34,065 bases of DNA from Welwitschia mirabilis. Taxonomy: Eukaryota > Gnetophyta > Gnetopsida > Welwitschiales. The position numbers and the translations under genes are program-made. The DNA is taken from NCBI GenBank assembly GCA_051453625.1, contig JBOZIK010000001.1, forward strand, positions 25,007,948-25,042,012, in the 5' to 3' direction. Below the pieces are notes generated by a model. It was not told the origin of the DNA. It saw only the letters and a list, made by a program, of their open reading frames with translations, and searched no databases. Of the stretch, positions 10,079 to 21,063 are shown piece after piece. The number at the start of each line of letters is the position of its first letter. The first letter of the stretch is position 1.

Positions 10079-11500
10079 AGACTGATTTACTCCTAGAAAT
10101 TAAGATACATAAAGAGAGAGAATACTTAACTACATATTATAAGAGTAAAAAAGATTTGGGAATTTATTTTTCATTGTTTTCTCTAACTTTTAGGTAGCTT
10201 CATCAAGACTATGATTAGTCTACTTTATCTTTATTTGATGGATCTTCCTATTTTGAAAATTGATAGTTTATTGGTTTAGCACTACTTTTGGCTTACCTAT
10301 AATTAAACAACCTAGTTCTACCTAAATATGGAACCAAGTTAATGCATAAGAAGAATTTGTAATATATTTTCTTAGCATACTTATATGGAAAACATCATGC
10401 ATGTGCAATAATCAAGGTAGTAGAGAAAACTTGTATGCAATATATCCAACTCTTTCTAATATTTCAAATGATTTAATAAATTAAAGTGCTAATTTTAATT
10501 TCTTAACTTCTTTCATTGTTGATTCCATTGATGACATTTTAAGAAATACATAATCACTTATTTTGAACTTAAGATCTCTTATTCAATAGTGTGCATATGT
10601 CTTTTATCTATTTGCTACTTCTTTAAGTTCATTCTTAATGATCCTCATTTTACTTTCCATGTCTAGTAATATTTTTGGTCTTATCATCAATCTTTCTTCA
10701 AGTTTTATTCATGAAATAGGTGTTTTACACTTTCTATCATATAGGGATTCAAATGAGGCCATTTAAATTGAACTCTAATAACTATCATTAGATGAAATTT
10801 CTACCAATGGTAGGTACTCTTACCAACTTTTAGGATTATCTTGAATACATTCTTTGAGAAGATCATCTAAATTTTGATTAAATCTTTCTACTTAAATATC
10901 TATTTGAGGATAAAATGCAGTGCTCACATTTAGCTTAGTTCCTAAATCCATTTGTAATTCTTGCTAAAACTTAAGTAAATTTTAAATCTCTATCACAAAT
11001 AATTACTAAAAGCACACCATGCAACTGAGTAACATTTTAAATATATACTTTAGTTATAGCTTTAGCATCATAAGTAAATTTTAATGGAATGAAATGTGTT
11101 AACTTAGTTGCTTTATCAATTATTACCATAATAGAAGATTTACCTCTTTAATTTTTTGGAAGTCCTAAAAAAAAGTCCATGCAAATTACATCTCATTTAT
11201 ATTCTAAAATATCATGAAGATAAAGTAATCCTGCTAAATCTCTATATTTTACTTTAACTTATTATTAATTAGAGCATCTTAACATAAATTCTGCTCTATT
11301 CTTTTTCATCCTTAATCATCAAGATTTTGTTTCATATTTAGATATATTTTAGTCCCTCTAGGATGACCTGCTATAGATGGATTATGAAATTCAAACATTA
11401 ACTTATGTCTAATTCAATCTACATTAGAAACCAAAAATCTTCCCTTGAATTTGATAATACCATCTGAACCAATACTAAAATTTTTTGAATCTAGTAATAT
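10079..11500 (-). pseudogene. Integrase with chromodomain remnant, broken, DDE residues retained
   Basis: The minus strand reads VKYRDLAGLL before the core, then CMDFFLGLPKN (first catalytic Asp at 11177-11175), SIMVIIDKATKLTHFIPLK, LHGVLLVIICDRD (second Asp at 10994-10992), STAFYPQ and VERFNQ (Glu at 10888-10886). Asp-Asp spacing is 61 codons and Asp-Glu about 35, as in the family, with one small shift. Further on come PLVEISSNDSY and FESLYDRKCKTPIS. The C-terminus keeps the chromodomain-like block IKIK-stop-TNHSLDEAT near 10240-10180, where the family has Trp at the stop. Chromodomains steer integration to marked chromatin. All three catalytic acids survive, but at least eight stops mean no product. 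Confidence 0.75.
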
Positions 11501-11559
11501 TTCTAACTAGTCCCTTAATTTTCAACAATTCTCATCCTTCCTCTAATATAATGGTAGAA

Positions 11560-12060
11560 ATCTGGCTTGAATTTTTATGATTATTTTAACATAACCTCAT
11601 CTACTAAGAGCATCTGGAACCTTATTTCTCTTATCTTTATGGTGTAAAATCTCTATAATAAAGTTATATAAAACTCCATTCATCTTCTTTACCTAAGGTT
11701 TAAGTTTGGTTGAGTAAAAATGTATTTTAAACTCTTTTAATTTGTTTAAAATTAAAACTTTACATCATAGAGATAATGCTTCCATAATTTTAAAGAAAAC
11801 ATTATTGCAGTTGTTTCAAGATCATGAATAGGATAATTTCTCTTATGAGTTTTAAGTTATCTTGATCCATAAGCTGTTAATTTTTTATTTTGTTCAAGCA
11901 CTACTCCAAGACCTTATCCAAATGCATTAGTATAAAGTAAAATATTTTTAAATCATCTGGTATTGCTAAGAATAGAGTACTAGTTAAACATTCTTTAAGA
12001 TGATTAAATGATTACTGACATTCTTCTATTAATTAGAAGTCTTTATTTTTTTTAAAAGGC
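11560..12060 (-). pseudogene. RNase H domain of the chromovirus, broken
   Basis: The minus strand gives NAFG-stop-GLGVVLEQ, LTAYGSR-stop-LKTHKRNYPIHDLE near 11925-11795, then FSLKLWKHYLYDVKF, SLKYIFTQPNLNLR near 11740-11690, and a ...PDALSR-like end near 11610-11590. These match, in order, the DASG-GLG, AYASRQLK-HE-NYP-HDLE, W-HYLYG and SLKYIFTQ-LNLRQRRW blocks of chromovirus RNase H. Stops lie at expected Gln and Trp positions. It sits between RT and integrase as normal. Confidence 0.75.
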
Positions 12061-12079
12061 TTGTTAATGAAGAATCTAT

Positions 12080-12870
12080 CTTAGAAAAGTTAAAGATGAA
12101 TTAATGATAGTACTCAATAAGAACAAGAAAACTTTAAATCTCAATAATATTTGTAGGTATCAGCCATTCCATGATTTCTCTAACTTTATCTTAATCCACT
12201 AGTATACCTTTCTTAGATATTAAATTATGTAAAAATTGAATGAAATCCTTTCAAAAAGATTATTTTTCTATGTTGGCATATATTTAGTAATTCCATAAAT
12301 TTTTTAATATTATTCTCAAGCATTTCTTATGATTTTCATAAGTCTTGGAATAAACGAGGATGTCATTAATAAATACTATTATAAAGGAATTAATATGTCA
12401 TTAACAAATTTAATTCATAAGACTCATAAATACTACAAGGAAATTTGTTAAACCAAAAGGCATAATAGCAAATTCATAATGTCCATAGTAGTTTCTAAAT
12501 GCTATTTGATGAATATGTCCATCCTTAATTCAAACTTAATGATGTACAGATCTTAGATTATCCTTTAAGAATACTTAGCTTCCTTGAGTTAATTAATAAG
12601 ATCATTTATTCTTGATAGTAAATACTTTTTCTTGATATAACCTTATTTAGTTATTTCTATTCAATGTATAATCTTAGTATTCCATCCTTGTTCCTTACAA
12701 ATAATACAAGTTCTCCTCATGGTGATACACTAAAATGAAGAAAACCTTTTTGTAAGATTTATTCAAGCCAAGTTTTTAATTCTTTCATTTTTTTAGGAGA
12801 ATCCTATATGATGCCTTAGAAATTGGTTGAGTTTCTGGGATCGATTCAATGAAAAACTTAACTTCTTGAA
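12080..12870 (-). pseudogene. Reverse transcriptase of the chromovirus, catalytic box FIND
   Basis: After the protease-RT linker, ISKASYRI (family form ISKAPYRM) begins the domain near 12815. Downstream the minus strand shows [13 protein letters not shown] in a shifted frame near 12490-12450, then VFINDILVYSKTYENHKKCL near 12380-12320. The catalytic FIDD box therefore reads FIND: the first Asp codon GAT is AAT at 12367-12365, a G-to-A change. The following ILKNLWNY block matches the thumb (family LQTLREHQLYA). The RT would have copied the element RNA; this copy is inactive by both active-site change and multiple stops. Confidence 0.8.
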
Positions 12871-13470
12871 GTGGTGACATTCCTATTAATTCTAGTGTAA
12901 GTACATCAGGATATTCTAGAACTATTGGTATATTCTTTAGTAAAGTTTTTCTCTTCTTTAAGGTAATTGATTTTAGGTATATCATATAAACTAGTGATAT
13001 CCCCTTAATTTCGCTTTTTATATGCTTTGTATTAATTAAATTCTCTAGTGCTAATTTGTAATGACCTTGAAAGATTAGTATTTGGCCATGATTCCTCATT
13101 TCTACTTGATGCTTTTTACAATTTATAACTACTCTATTATATATTAGCTAATTCATAGTCAAAATAATGTCGTATTTTTCTAAGTTAATAATAATTTGTT
13201 ATATCTAAAAATCTCCCCCACTTATGAGTAAAGTATAGTTTTAGATTTGTTGATTAATTTTAGACCTAAACTCATTTTCTAAATCTATGCATTCCTCAAT
13301 TAGATAATTCTAAGATATATTAAGTAATGCATTACTTTATAATTAAAAAAATAATTACTTTTTTATTATTAAGTAAAACTTTATCTTCTATGACAAGGCT
13401 CTAAAATTATACCCCTTGATTATCTACTACTACTTGAAATTATCTTATTGATTAAGAAATACTTTTTGAT
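12785..13470 (-). pseudogene. Aspartic protease and protease-RT linker of the chromovirus, broken
   Basis: The open stretch 13099-12785 starts MRNHGQILIFQG and continues through LKNIPIVLEYPDVL and ELIGMSPLQEVKFFIESIP. These match the linker after protease (family: [41 protein letters not shown]). Immediately before it the minus strand reads EKYDIILTMN-stop-L and VVINCKKHQ, matching the protease C-terminal block YDVILGMDWL...V-C; the Asp is Asn and the Trp is a stop. The N-terminal active-site motif of the protease is not readable. The region overlaps the beginning of the RT call by design, because the linker runs straight into it. Confidence 0.7.
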
Positions 13471-13516
13471 CCTTAAGACTCTTCTAGTTGTTATCTAGAG
13501 AGTCTCTATTATTTAA

Positions 13517-14587
13517 TGGATATTCTCTTACGTTATGATTTTCTTTCTAATAGTAGCATTAATGTTCAATATACTAGTTATGATATTGATATTGACTAGG
13601 AGTTTGCTAGAAGTTTGATCTCTAAGGTTAATTACATACATAGCTCTAACTAGGAACATTTCAGTTTCTTTTTAATAGAGTTTACTTTGGTTAATTAAGA
13701 CTCCTGTTTCTGCTATTATTACTACTAACATTATTTTTGATAAAGTGTTAATTCTTATTTTGATAAGAAATTTTTGATTAATTTTCCTTAAAGATATGTC
13801 CCCATGGAGGAATTCTTTTCTTAATTTCTTATTGTCTCTACTATTCTTATTCTATTATCTTTAACTTTTCTATAACCTCTACGAGACTCCTAGGTTGAAA
13901 CAAGAATGTTTTAATATCAAAAAAATGAAGAAGACTATTAACAAAAATATTTGACTTAACTTCTTTGTCTAGATGCATATATGATACATATTTTAATAAT
14001 TTTATAAATTTGTACTCATGAGATGCTATGGTCACATTATGAGATTATCTTAGATTGTAGAATTCTATAACCTTCTAGAAAATATAGGACTAGATAATGT
14101 ACCTCTCCTTAAAGATGTGCTTAAATTTCTTCCATGAAAGTTTTAGATCTACTAACTTGGTCATTTTTATTTTCCACTATAGATTAGCTTCTCCTTTTAA
14201 CGTATAAATAGCTAAAGAAGTCTTTTCATATTTCTCACATCTTAAGGTACCTATAACCTTTTCAACATCACTCAGTCATGCTTCTACTTTGGAAGAATCT
14301 AAACCTCCTACAAGGTTTGAGGGATTTAACTTCATAAATTTTTGAATTAATTTCCTTATATCCACTTCCTTAGGTTGATTGATGTCATTGTTTACTTGTG
14401 GGTTTTAATCTTGATTTACTATTATAATAGGAACTACATGAAGGTATTTATCAATATTTTTGAATTAAAGATTAAATGGAAGTTAATTTCCATCATTAGG
14501 TTCCTGACTCTCTTATGAATTCTCTTGATGTTGATTACTTAATGTAGCTAACTTGGCTTTAATATTTAACTGACGACGATGAGACAT
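13517..14587 (-). pseudogene. Gag of the chromovirus, broken
   Basis: The likely start ATG is at 14587-14585 (MSHRRQLNIKAKLATLS), about 0.97 kb after the primer site. Residues from about 85 onward match the retrotransposon gag domain: LNPSNLVGGLDSSKVEAW-like, DVEKVIGTLRCEKYEKTSL, AIYTLKGEANL-stop-WK (family form LRGEA-WW), then VTIASHEYKFIKLLKYV in the open stretch 14035-13847 and a ...SLVEVIEKLKIIE end. A decayed zinc knuckle lies at 13558-13517: one Cys and the His remain, one Cys is Tyr and another position is a stop. Gag packages the element RNA. There are at least ten stops, nearly all where Gln or Trp is expected. Confidence 0.7.
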
Positions 14588-15553
14588 CTGAAAGAAGAAG
14601 AAATTTTCATGAGATTACATTTGGAAATAGAATATATATTATCAAAGATTAAATTAAAAGATATTTTTATAATATTAAAAATAAGATGGTTATTATTATG
14701 AGGTTATAGATCCTTGTTTATATTTTAAAGTACATAATCAAGTTTATCCCCTTTCTGTATTTTCAATAGATAAGGTTTATAAGTTATGAATATGGTTTTT
14801 CATTTTAAAGTTATGTGATCATATAATTTAAGATGAATAACTTGGTTAGAGATTTGATTATTTTCAAGGGTATCTAATTCTGGGCTATTATTTATGTATT
14901 CATATTTATTATAAAAGGTTAAGCTCTTTAAGAAATCATATGAAGTTATTATCCTAAATTCTTAAGATAATTTTAATTCCTCTAAGTTATTACTATCTAT
15001 AGCTATAAGGTGACATAGTCTTAATTGACTTAGATTCATCATTCTTCTTAGTTTGTTTAAAGATTTAAAATTATCATAAATATGATTAGCATAATGATCA
15101 TTCAAGGGCTAGGGTTATAGTTAATCTTATGAATACTTGGGTTACTATACAAAATATAATTAACCTCTAGGATTGTTAAGGTGCTAATATTATCACTAGT
15201 GTAATCTTTATAACTATTTTGAATTAACATGAATGTAATTTGGTATATATTTATGAAATAGGAAAATTATAAATAAAATGAAATTGATGACTATTAGGAG
15301 AGGATTAAATTCATGCTTATCTAGGAGTTAGAGTTATTTTAGAACCTGTTATTATTAAGAATATAATTAATTTTACTCATGGTTTAAGATGATTAGGAAT
15401 ACAACTAACTTTATAGCTATTATAAATTAAGGTTATTATGGTTACAACTAACTTTACAATTATTAAGAAGAAAGGTTATTAAAAATGCACTTAGATTTAT
15501 ATTCTTATAAATTTTTAAGTGCTTAACATAAGTATTATTTAAGTTAACCTAGA

Positions 15554-15565
15554 GCTCTAATACTA
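15554..15565 (-). other. Primer binding site, initiator-Met type, decayed
   Basis: The minus strand reads TAGTATTAGAGC three bases after the LTR end, against TGGTATCAGAGC for the complement of plant initiator tRNA-Met. Ten of 12 bases agree, and both differences are G-to-A or C-to-T transitions. It primes minus-strand DNA synthesis. Confidence 0.75.
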
Positions 15566-16321
15566 GTTTGTGATATTCTCTCTTCTCTTACCCTAATTAA
15601 GTACTTCCCCCTCCTCCCCTCTTTTTTTCTCTTCCTTCCTTATTTAATATTATTATCTAATAGACATAATAGAACCTAAGGATTAAATTTTAATTATTCC
15701 TTTATTAGTGTTTCTATATTTAAAGAAAAACAAAACATATTAATATTATATATTTACCTATAATTAATTTCTAGATTATTTTCATTTACAAATAATAACA
15801 ATGTCATACGTTTATGTCCTCCATTTCTTCCTAGTCTTTCATCACATAAAAGATATCTTGTGGATAGTTAAGAAGATGTAAACTTATTATAAACATACAT
15901 GGATAAGTTTAAGGATAATACCTAATGGATATAATATGAGGTTTCAACTCTAATTAATGGCATTTCAACTCTATATCTGGCCATCCTTCAAGCGTGAGTT
16001 AGTACTACTCTAGGTTCTAAACTATACAAACATGGTTGGGCTTAGCTTCATAACTTTTTACTTTATCTTGATATGGATAATAAACAAAAATATAATATTA
16101 AAATAAACAAGAATACTCAAATTTCTTTTTTTATAGTAAACCCCCTAGTCACTTATTCATAATCATCCATTAGTAATCTCCATTACCAAGCATAAGAGGC
16201 CCCTCAGTTTTTCCTAGTATCTTGGTGAGAGCCCATGGAATGAAATAATATTTTATAAAATAATTATATAAAAATCATAAATGATTTCTTAACATAATAT
16301 CACATCATTCCACTAGAATCT

Positions 16322-16400
16322 TGAAAAGAGATCATATGGATAGTAAAGATCTTACTTAAAAAGAGATCATATGGATAATAATATTAAAGATCTTACTTTG
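16322..16400. repeat. Tandem repeat, about 36 bp, two copies
   Basis: The unit AAGAGATCATATGGATA followed by AAAGATCTTACTT occurs at about 16326-16357 and again at about 16360-16399; the second copy has a small ATAATATT insertion. It lies in the U3-like part of the chromovirus LTR. Confidence 0.7.
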
Positions 16401-16449
16401 AAAGATTAGTAAATCTTTAATAGTTAAAGATTGATGAAGATTTAGGATT

Positions 16450-16556
16450 NNNNNNNNNNNNNNNNNNNNNNNNNNNNNNNNNNNNNNNNNNNNNNNNNNN
16501 NNNNNNNNNNNNNNNNNNNNNNNNNNNNNNNNNNNNNNNNNNNNNNNNNNNNNNNN
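16450..16556. other. Assembly gap (107 N)
   Basis: A 107-base N run inside the chromovirus 5' LTR, flanked by short tandem repeats on both sides, so a collapsed tandem array is a plausible cause. Confidence 0.95.
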
Positions 16557-16560
16557 AAGA

Positions 16561-16620
16561 GGAAAGTATCTTTTTTACAAAAGAGAAAAAGAAAGTATCT
16601 CTTTTTACAAGAGAGAAAAA
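16561..16620. repeat. Tandem repeat, 30 bp, two copies
   Basis: 16561-16590 and 16591-16620 are two copies of a 30-base unit starting GAAAGTATC and ending AGAGAAAAA, with three or four differences. The array starts five bases right of the gap and may continue inside it. Confidence 0.85.
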
Positions 16621-17492
16621 GATTTCTATATATAGATAAACAAAGGCATATAGCTCAAGATCATAAGATCACATAACTTAGAATTGGTAAATAGGATGGA
16701 TAATAATTAATATCGAAGTACAAAAAGAGATCATATTTATGACTTATGCACCTAACTAGGGTGAACAATCTTCTTGTTTTAATTAGTAAGGCTAATTAAA
16801 TGCATCATTTTCTCATGTTAGCTCCTTTTTAATCATTCATAAGCTTATAAGTAAGTTTAATTCATCTAATGCATGCATCAAAAGAATAAATGCATAGATC
16901 TTAAAATTGTCATATGTCATAATGAGACAAATTCTTTATATTCAATAAATAAAACAATAAGTATGCTATGAATCAAATGTCCTTACACATATTAAGAACA
17001 TAAAAGTCATGGTGGAGTAAATCTACTCATTTATCATTCTTATTGCTAGGTAAGAATGCATATACTTTTTAAAATGCTCATTTATTTTAAAATGCATAAA
17101 TTCTATCAATCACATAACATAAGAAAAAAATGTTTATTCATAATAGAGTATACCTATTACATTTATCAAGAATTTAAATGAGTAAATAAGATGAAAAGTA
17201 TATTATTATTTTCTCTTAAAATTTTTAATTTACTAGTTTTATCATGTACTTTTAATTCCTTACATAATGGGATTATCTAATTTTAAATGTTTGAATAGAT
17301 TTTCTCATACAAACCTTCTAACATAATGTTTATCATTTTCATGATAAATTATGAATATTAAAAAATAACGTTACTTTAAAATGACATCTTATTTTGGCAA
17401 GGCCTTTAAATAAAGATAATTAATCATTTGACCAAAATCTTAATATACTTAATATTCAAGTCAATAAGGTTTATAAAATATAGAATATGATA

Positions 17493-19496
17493 GTGAAAGT
17501 AATTTTTATTTTTAAATATTAAAGATAATTAAAAATGTTTTAATCTTAACATTAAGTATGAAAGAAAAGAGGGAAAAAGATGAAAAACACAAGGAAAAAG
17601 GAATTGATTATGATATAGTTAAGCTAAGTAGATCTTGCTCACAATCAAACTTAGCTTAATCTATCCAAATAACAAAAATAGATCAAATTAAAGTGAGAAT
17701 CACATCAATGGGTTTTTTCACTCCTTCTAAATTGATTTGAAAATATTAGTTTTAAAGGAGGAAAATTACAAAAAGCTAAGATATGTAGGTAATAGAATAA
17801 TATTTTTAAGGAATATGTTGAAACTCAACTCATCTATAATTGAGATATAATGCCCATTCCACTTGCATTAAAACTAGAAAGAGATGCAAAAATTAAATTC
17901 ATTTTAATCATAATCAAACTATTACTAAAGAAATATGTTGAGATGAATGCACTCAAATGCACTTAAACCATTTCTTAATTAACATTATGCCAATAATGCT
18001 TATAGGAGGTTAAGGCTTAAGAAGGTAATTTCTTTAATGAGAAAATACATATCAACATTGGTCAAGATGTGTGAGTGTAGAGTAAGACAAAAATTACTAT
18101 GACTAAAAAACCATGTGGCTAGAAATGGCAAAAGTCAAGGGAGAATACAAGAAACAACCACCGAAGTTGTTATAAGACCAGTGATTGACTAGTGATGATA
18201 AAAGACAATAAATTCTATAAAGAAAAATGCCAAATTCCATGATAGCAATATTGATCACCTGAGGAGAACTATAAAGGAAATGGAGGTGGGATCTAAAAGA
18301 AGTAAAGATTTCAAGATTAAGACTAACACCATACTATTAAACACTACTTATATTCTCCCATTTACAGATAAAAGAACATGCATGTAAGAAAGACATTAAA
18401 AGGCCTCGATACTACATAAAATCTTTAGAAGGGAAGAAAAAATTAATTACATGAAATTATATCTTTGAAAAATTAATTTTCTTCTATAAAAGAGTCAAAG
18501 AAGTAACAAATAAGAGACTATCTTTGCAACAGAATCAAAAATCGACATAAAAAAAGAACAAGCTAACTTTAAGATTTCAGTAATGTAACATGATTTCTTT
18601 AAAAATGGAATAAGGATATTAATATCAAGAATATAAGTTATAACAACCTCAATTTATTTAGCTACAAAAGAAATCTCAAGACTGTAGGCCTTCCAGAATC
18701 ATATAGAGAAGGATAAGTAGACTACACATGAAGAACTCTTATAGAAATCACAACATAACCTCCAAAAAATACTACAATGATAATAAATATAAATAATAAA
18801 ACCTATATCTAAGTGAAACCATAAGAAAAACGAGCATGGAAAGGATATTCAAGGGCATTCAAAGAAACACAAAATCCAAGAGTCTTAGGAATCCTATCCT
18901 AAGCTTTAAAATCACATGAAAAAGTAGAGCAAGAAGAGTAAAATTCAAAGCAAGATTTCAAAAAGCATAGTTTTATTTTTCTCTTATTTTAACAGTAGAG
19001 ATTTCTTTTATAGGTAAGCAAACATAATTAGGGTTTTCACTAGGATTCTTATCTTCTCCAAGTATGGTACCATAGTGTAACTTATTAATTTCTTAGCATA
19101 AGATAGATGATACAAAAGATAGAATTGCAATTTTCATCTCTAAGATGATGGAATTAGGAAGCATAACAAAAGTTATAAAGTTGCTTAATTATAAAATTAT
19201 ATGGAATTACAAATGTTACAAGTAAACTCTAAATTTGTAAATTTTTCATTTTATAGTTTTAATAAGAGCAAAGTAGTAATTTTTAATAAAGAAGAACATA
19301 AATGAATAGATATATTTATAGACATTATTAGAATAATATTTGAATACTTTAAAGGTAAAAAGCTTAATTCATATGTTATTTTGAATAAGAAATAAATAAT
19401 TAAATGAACTTCTATAGATGTGCAGTTCGATAACAAAGATTATGTATTATTAGAGTATTATATATTAATTATAGAAAGAAAAAGGTATATTATAGT
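17493..19496. other. Unassigned A/T-rich stretch
   Basis: I recognise no protein domain, LTR or RNA gene on either strand. The sequence is purine-rich on the plus strand from about 17550 to 18950. It may be an old element too decayed to read. Confidence 0.4.
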
Positions 19497-19584
19497 ATTA
19501 TTGAAGTATTGGATTCAAAAATTTTATCATATAATAATTCATTATTAAAGTATTAGGTACAAGAATTTTATCATATAATAATTC
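19497..19584. repeat. 44-bp tandem duplication
   Basis: 19497-19540 and 19541-19584 are adjacent copies. Both end with the identical ATTTTATCATATAATAATTC, and there are about six differences over 44 bases. It lies just outside LTR A. Confidence 0.9.
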
Positions 19585-20413
19585 CAAATCGACCTTATGG
19601 TCTAAATTTATTATCATCAAAATAGATTTAGAAAAAAAGGAAAATATTTCTTATTCACTTATATCTTTTTGTTGTAGAAAAAGAAAACATCAATAAAATA
19701 AACTAGATAAGTACTTAGTATCATTCTTCCATAGGAATAATTCAAGGTGATACTAAATAAAGGTAACATAGACTTCTCTAACCTATAAAAAAATAAAAAT
19801 AAAAATAAAAAATGGAGATTGAGATGAAATTAAACTTGGTGGGCAAAGTAAGAAGATGAACTAACTCTAGACACTTCATTTAAATCTTTTACCCCCCATA
19901 GTACTTTCAATTTAACAACATCCTATAATTTTTTAAAATAATCATAAGATTGTTAAGTTGTTTAAGGCTTAGATCATGGTAACATAATCTCATTCACTAT
20001 ATGAGTGTCGGTGAATTACTCAATCCCTCTAATCCTTTATAGCCCTTTATAAGCATGAAAAGTAGAAACTATTGTGCATACTATCCATTAAATAATAGCA
20101 ACTAGAAGTTTTAGAAGTAACCTCAAGAAGCTCTCTTAATAAATAAAAGAAATTAACATGTATTTTTACTTAAGAATTAAAAGTACGAGGTTATGCATAC
20201 TAGAAATCGAAGAATCAACAACTCCTTTTATATTAAAACAATAAGTACATTACATTGGAGGATAAAATTAGAGTAGATATAGGATATTCAAAGCTAACCT
20301 CAAAGCTAACTTGCTCCTAAATAAGGGCCTTATAATGCCATGTTAACTTAATTTTCCAAGGTTTCACCAATTTTTTACCAATTAAAGATCCTCTACACGT
20401 GAGGGCTCAAGGC

Positions 20414-20423
20414 CCTTTTATAG
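20414..20423 (-). promoter_or_regulatory. TATA box of LTR A
   Basis: The minus strand reads CTATAAAAGGGCC, about 640 bases into the LTR. The same element is present at the equivalent place in LTRs B, C and D. Confidence 0.55.
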
Positions 20424-20508
20424 TTGAAAGAATGATTAGGAGTCTTTAGCTTGTAGAGGCTAGTGATGATTTCACTTTAGATGATTACAATTTTCTTATG
20501 TAGCCTTA

Positions 20509-20558
20509 GATGGAGTTTATCTTCTTACGTTATGTGAAGGTTATCTTCTTGTATTAGG
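20509..20558 (-). repeat. U3 repeats of LTR A, two 25-bp copies
   Basis: Two adjacent 25-base units at 20509-20533 and 20534-20558 share GGTTATCTTCTT-like cores followed by GTATTAG or similar. They lie about 90-135 bases upstream of the TATA box on the minus strand, an enhancer-like position. Confidence 0.6.
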
Positions 20559-21063
20559 CAGGGGTTCTTATGATGAGCCCAACACTTGGCCTTTGGATCA
20601 TGATGCCTCTACTAGCTAATGATATCAGCATGCATTTCTAACATCACCACCATGTTACTACTACATGTGATTATCATGTATCATTTTATGCCTTTACCAT
20701 GGGTCAGTGAAGTTGATGGTTATTTATGACTTAATTTCTGACTAAGCCTATAGGTGGAATTTGATCAATTTTCCATGAAGGTTTTAAATGTACCTTTGAA
20801 TGTATACTACCTCAAAGAACCAGAGGTGTCAGTGGCCAAAATTGTAGCACTGATGTTTCTTGATGGATTTTCTTCAGTTTTTGTCATGTCTTTTGGAAGG
20901 TAGCAATTAAGTTGAAATTGTTGTGAAAAAGTTCATAATTTCATAAATCATGTATAAATGGCTGAAGACATAATTTTATGATAAAATAGTAATTTTAATG
21001 TCTTCACCTATACTAAATTGATCAAATATACTTAGTATGAATGTCAATTTTTACATGTAAACA

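Larger units (their letters stand above)
9943..17492 (-). mobile_element. Chromovirus-type (Tekay/Del-like) Ty3/gypsy element, dead
   Basis: Reading the minus strand from high to low coordinates: 5' LTR 17492-15569, primer site 15565-15554, gag from 14587, protease, RT, RNase H, integrase with a C-terminal chromodomain remnant, polypurine tract 10078-10066, and the start of the 3' LTR at 10065. The LTR ends form a short inverted repeat: TGTCATATTC at the start (3' LTR copy) and, at the end, the complement of TGTGATATTC. Gag to integrase is about 4.5 kb, the usual size for one gag-pol of this group. The order is complete, but stops and shifts break every domain. The 3' LTR survives clearly only over about 120 bases, so the left end of the element is a minimum. 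No target-site duplication could be confirmed. Confidence 0.8.
15569..17492 (-). repeat. 5' LTR of the chromovirus (about 1.92 kb, includes a gap)
   Basis: The inner end (plus-strand TGTGATATTC at 15569) lies three bases from the primer site. The outer end at 17492 is fixed by alignment with the 3' LTR start at 10065; its TG has become TA on the minus strand. The apparent length of 1,924 includes 107 N, so the true length is uncertain. A TATA-like CTATATATAG at 16626-16635 could be the promoter. Two short tandem repeats flank the gap (see separate entries). No coding domain is visible inside. Confidence 0.65.
19649..21063 (-). repeat. LTR A
   Basis: About 1.41 kb, the leftmost copy. Its right end (minus-strand TGTTTACATG) is clear; its left end is matched to LTR C by the weak block TATTCACTTATATC...TTGTAG, so 19649 is approximate. 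On the minus strand the sequence before its start reads TTAAGGGATG, which could be a weak polypurine tract, unlike the other three LTRs, which are preceded by leader-type sequence. An A-rich (AAAAAT)n run lies at about 19785-19812. Confidence 0.65.

Noticed and set aside
19251-19436. Hydrophobic minus-strand open stretch
   Set aside because: Short, A/T-driven composition, no start context or motif.
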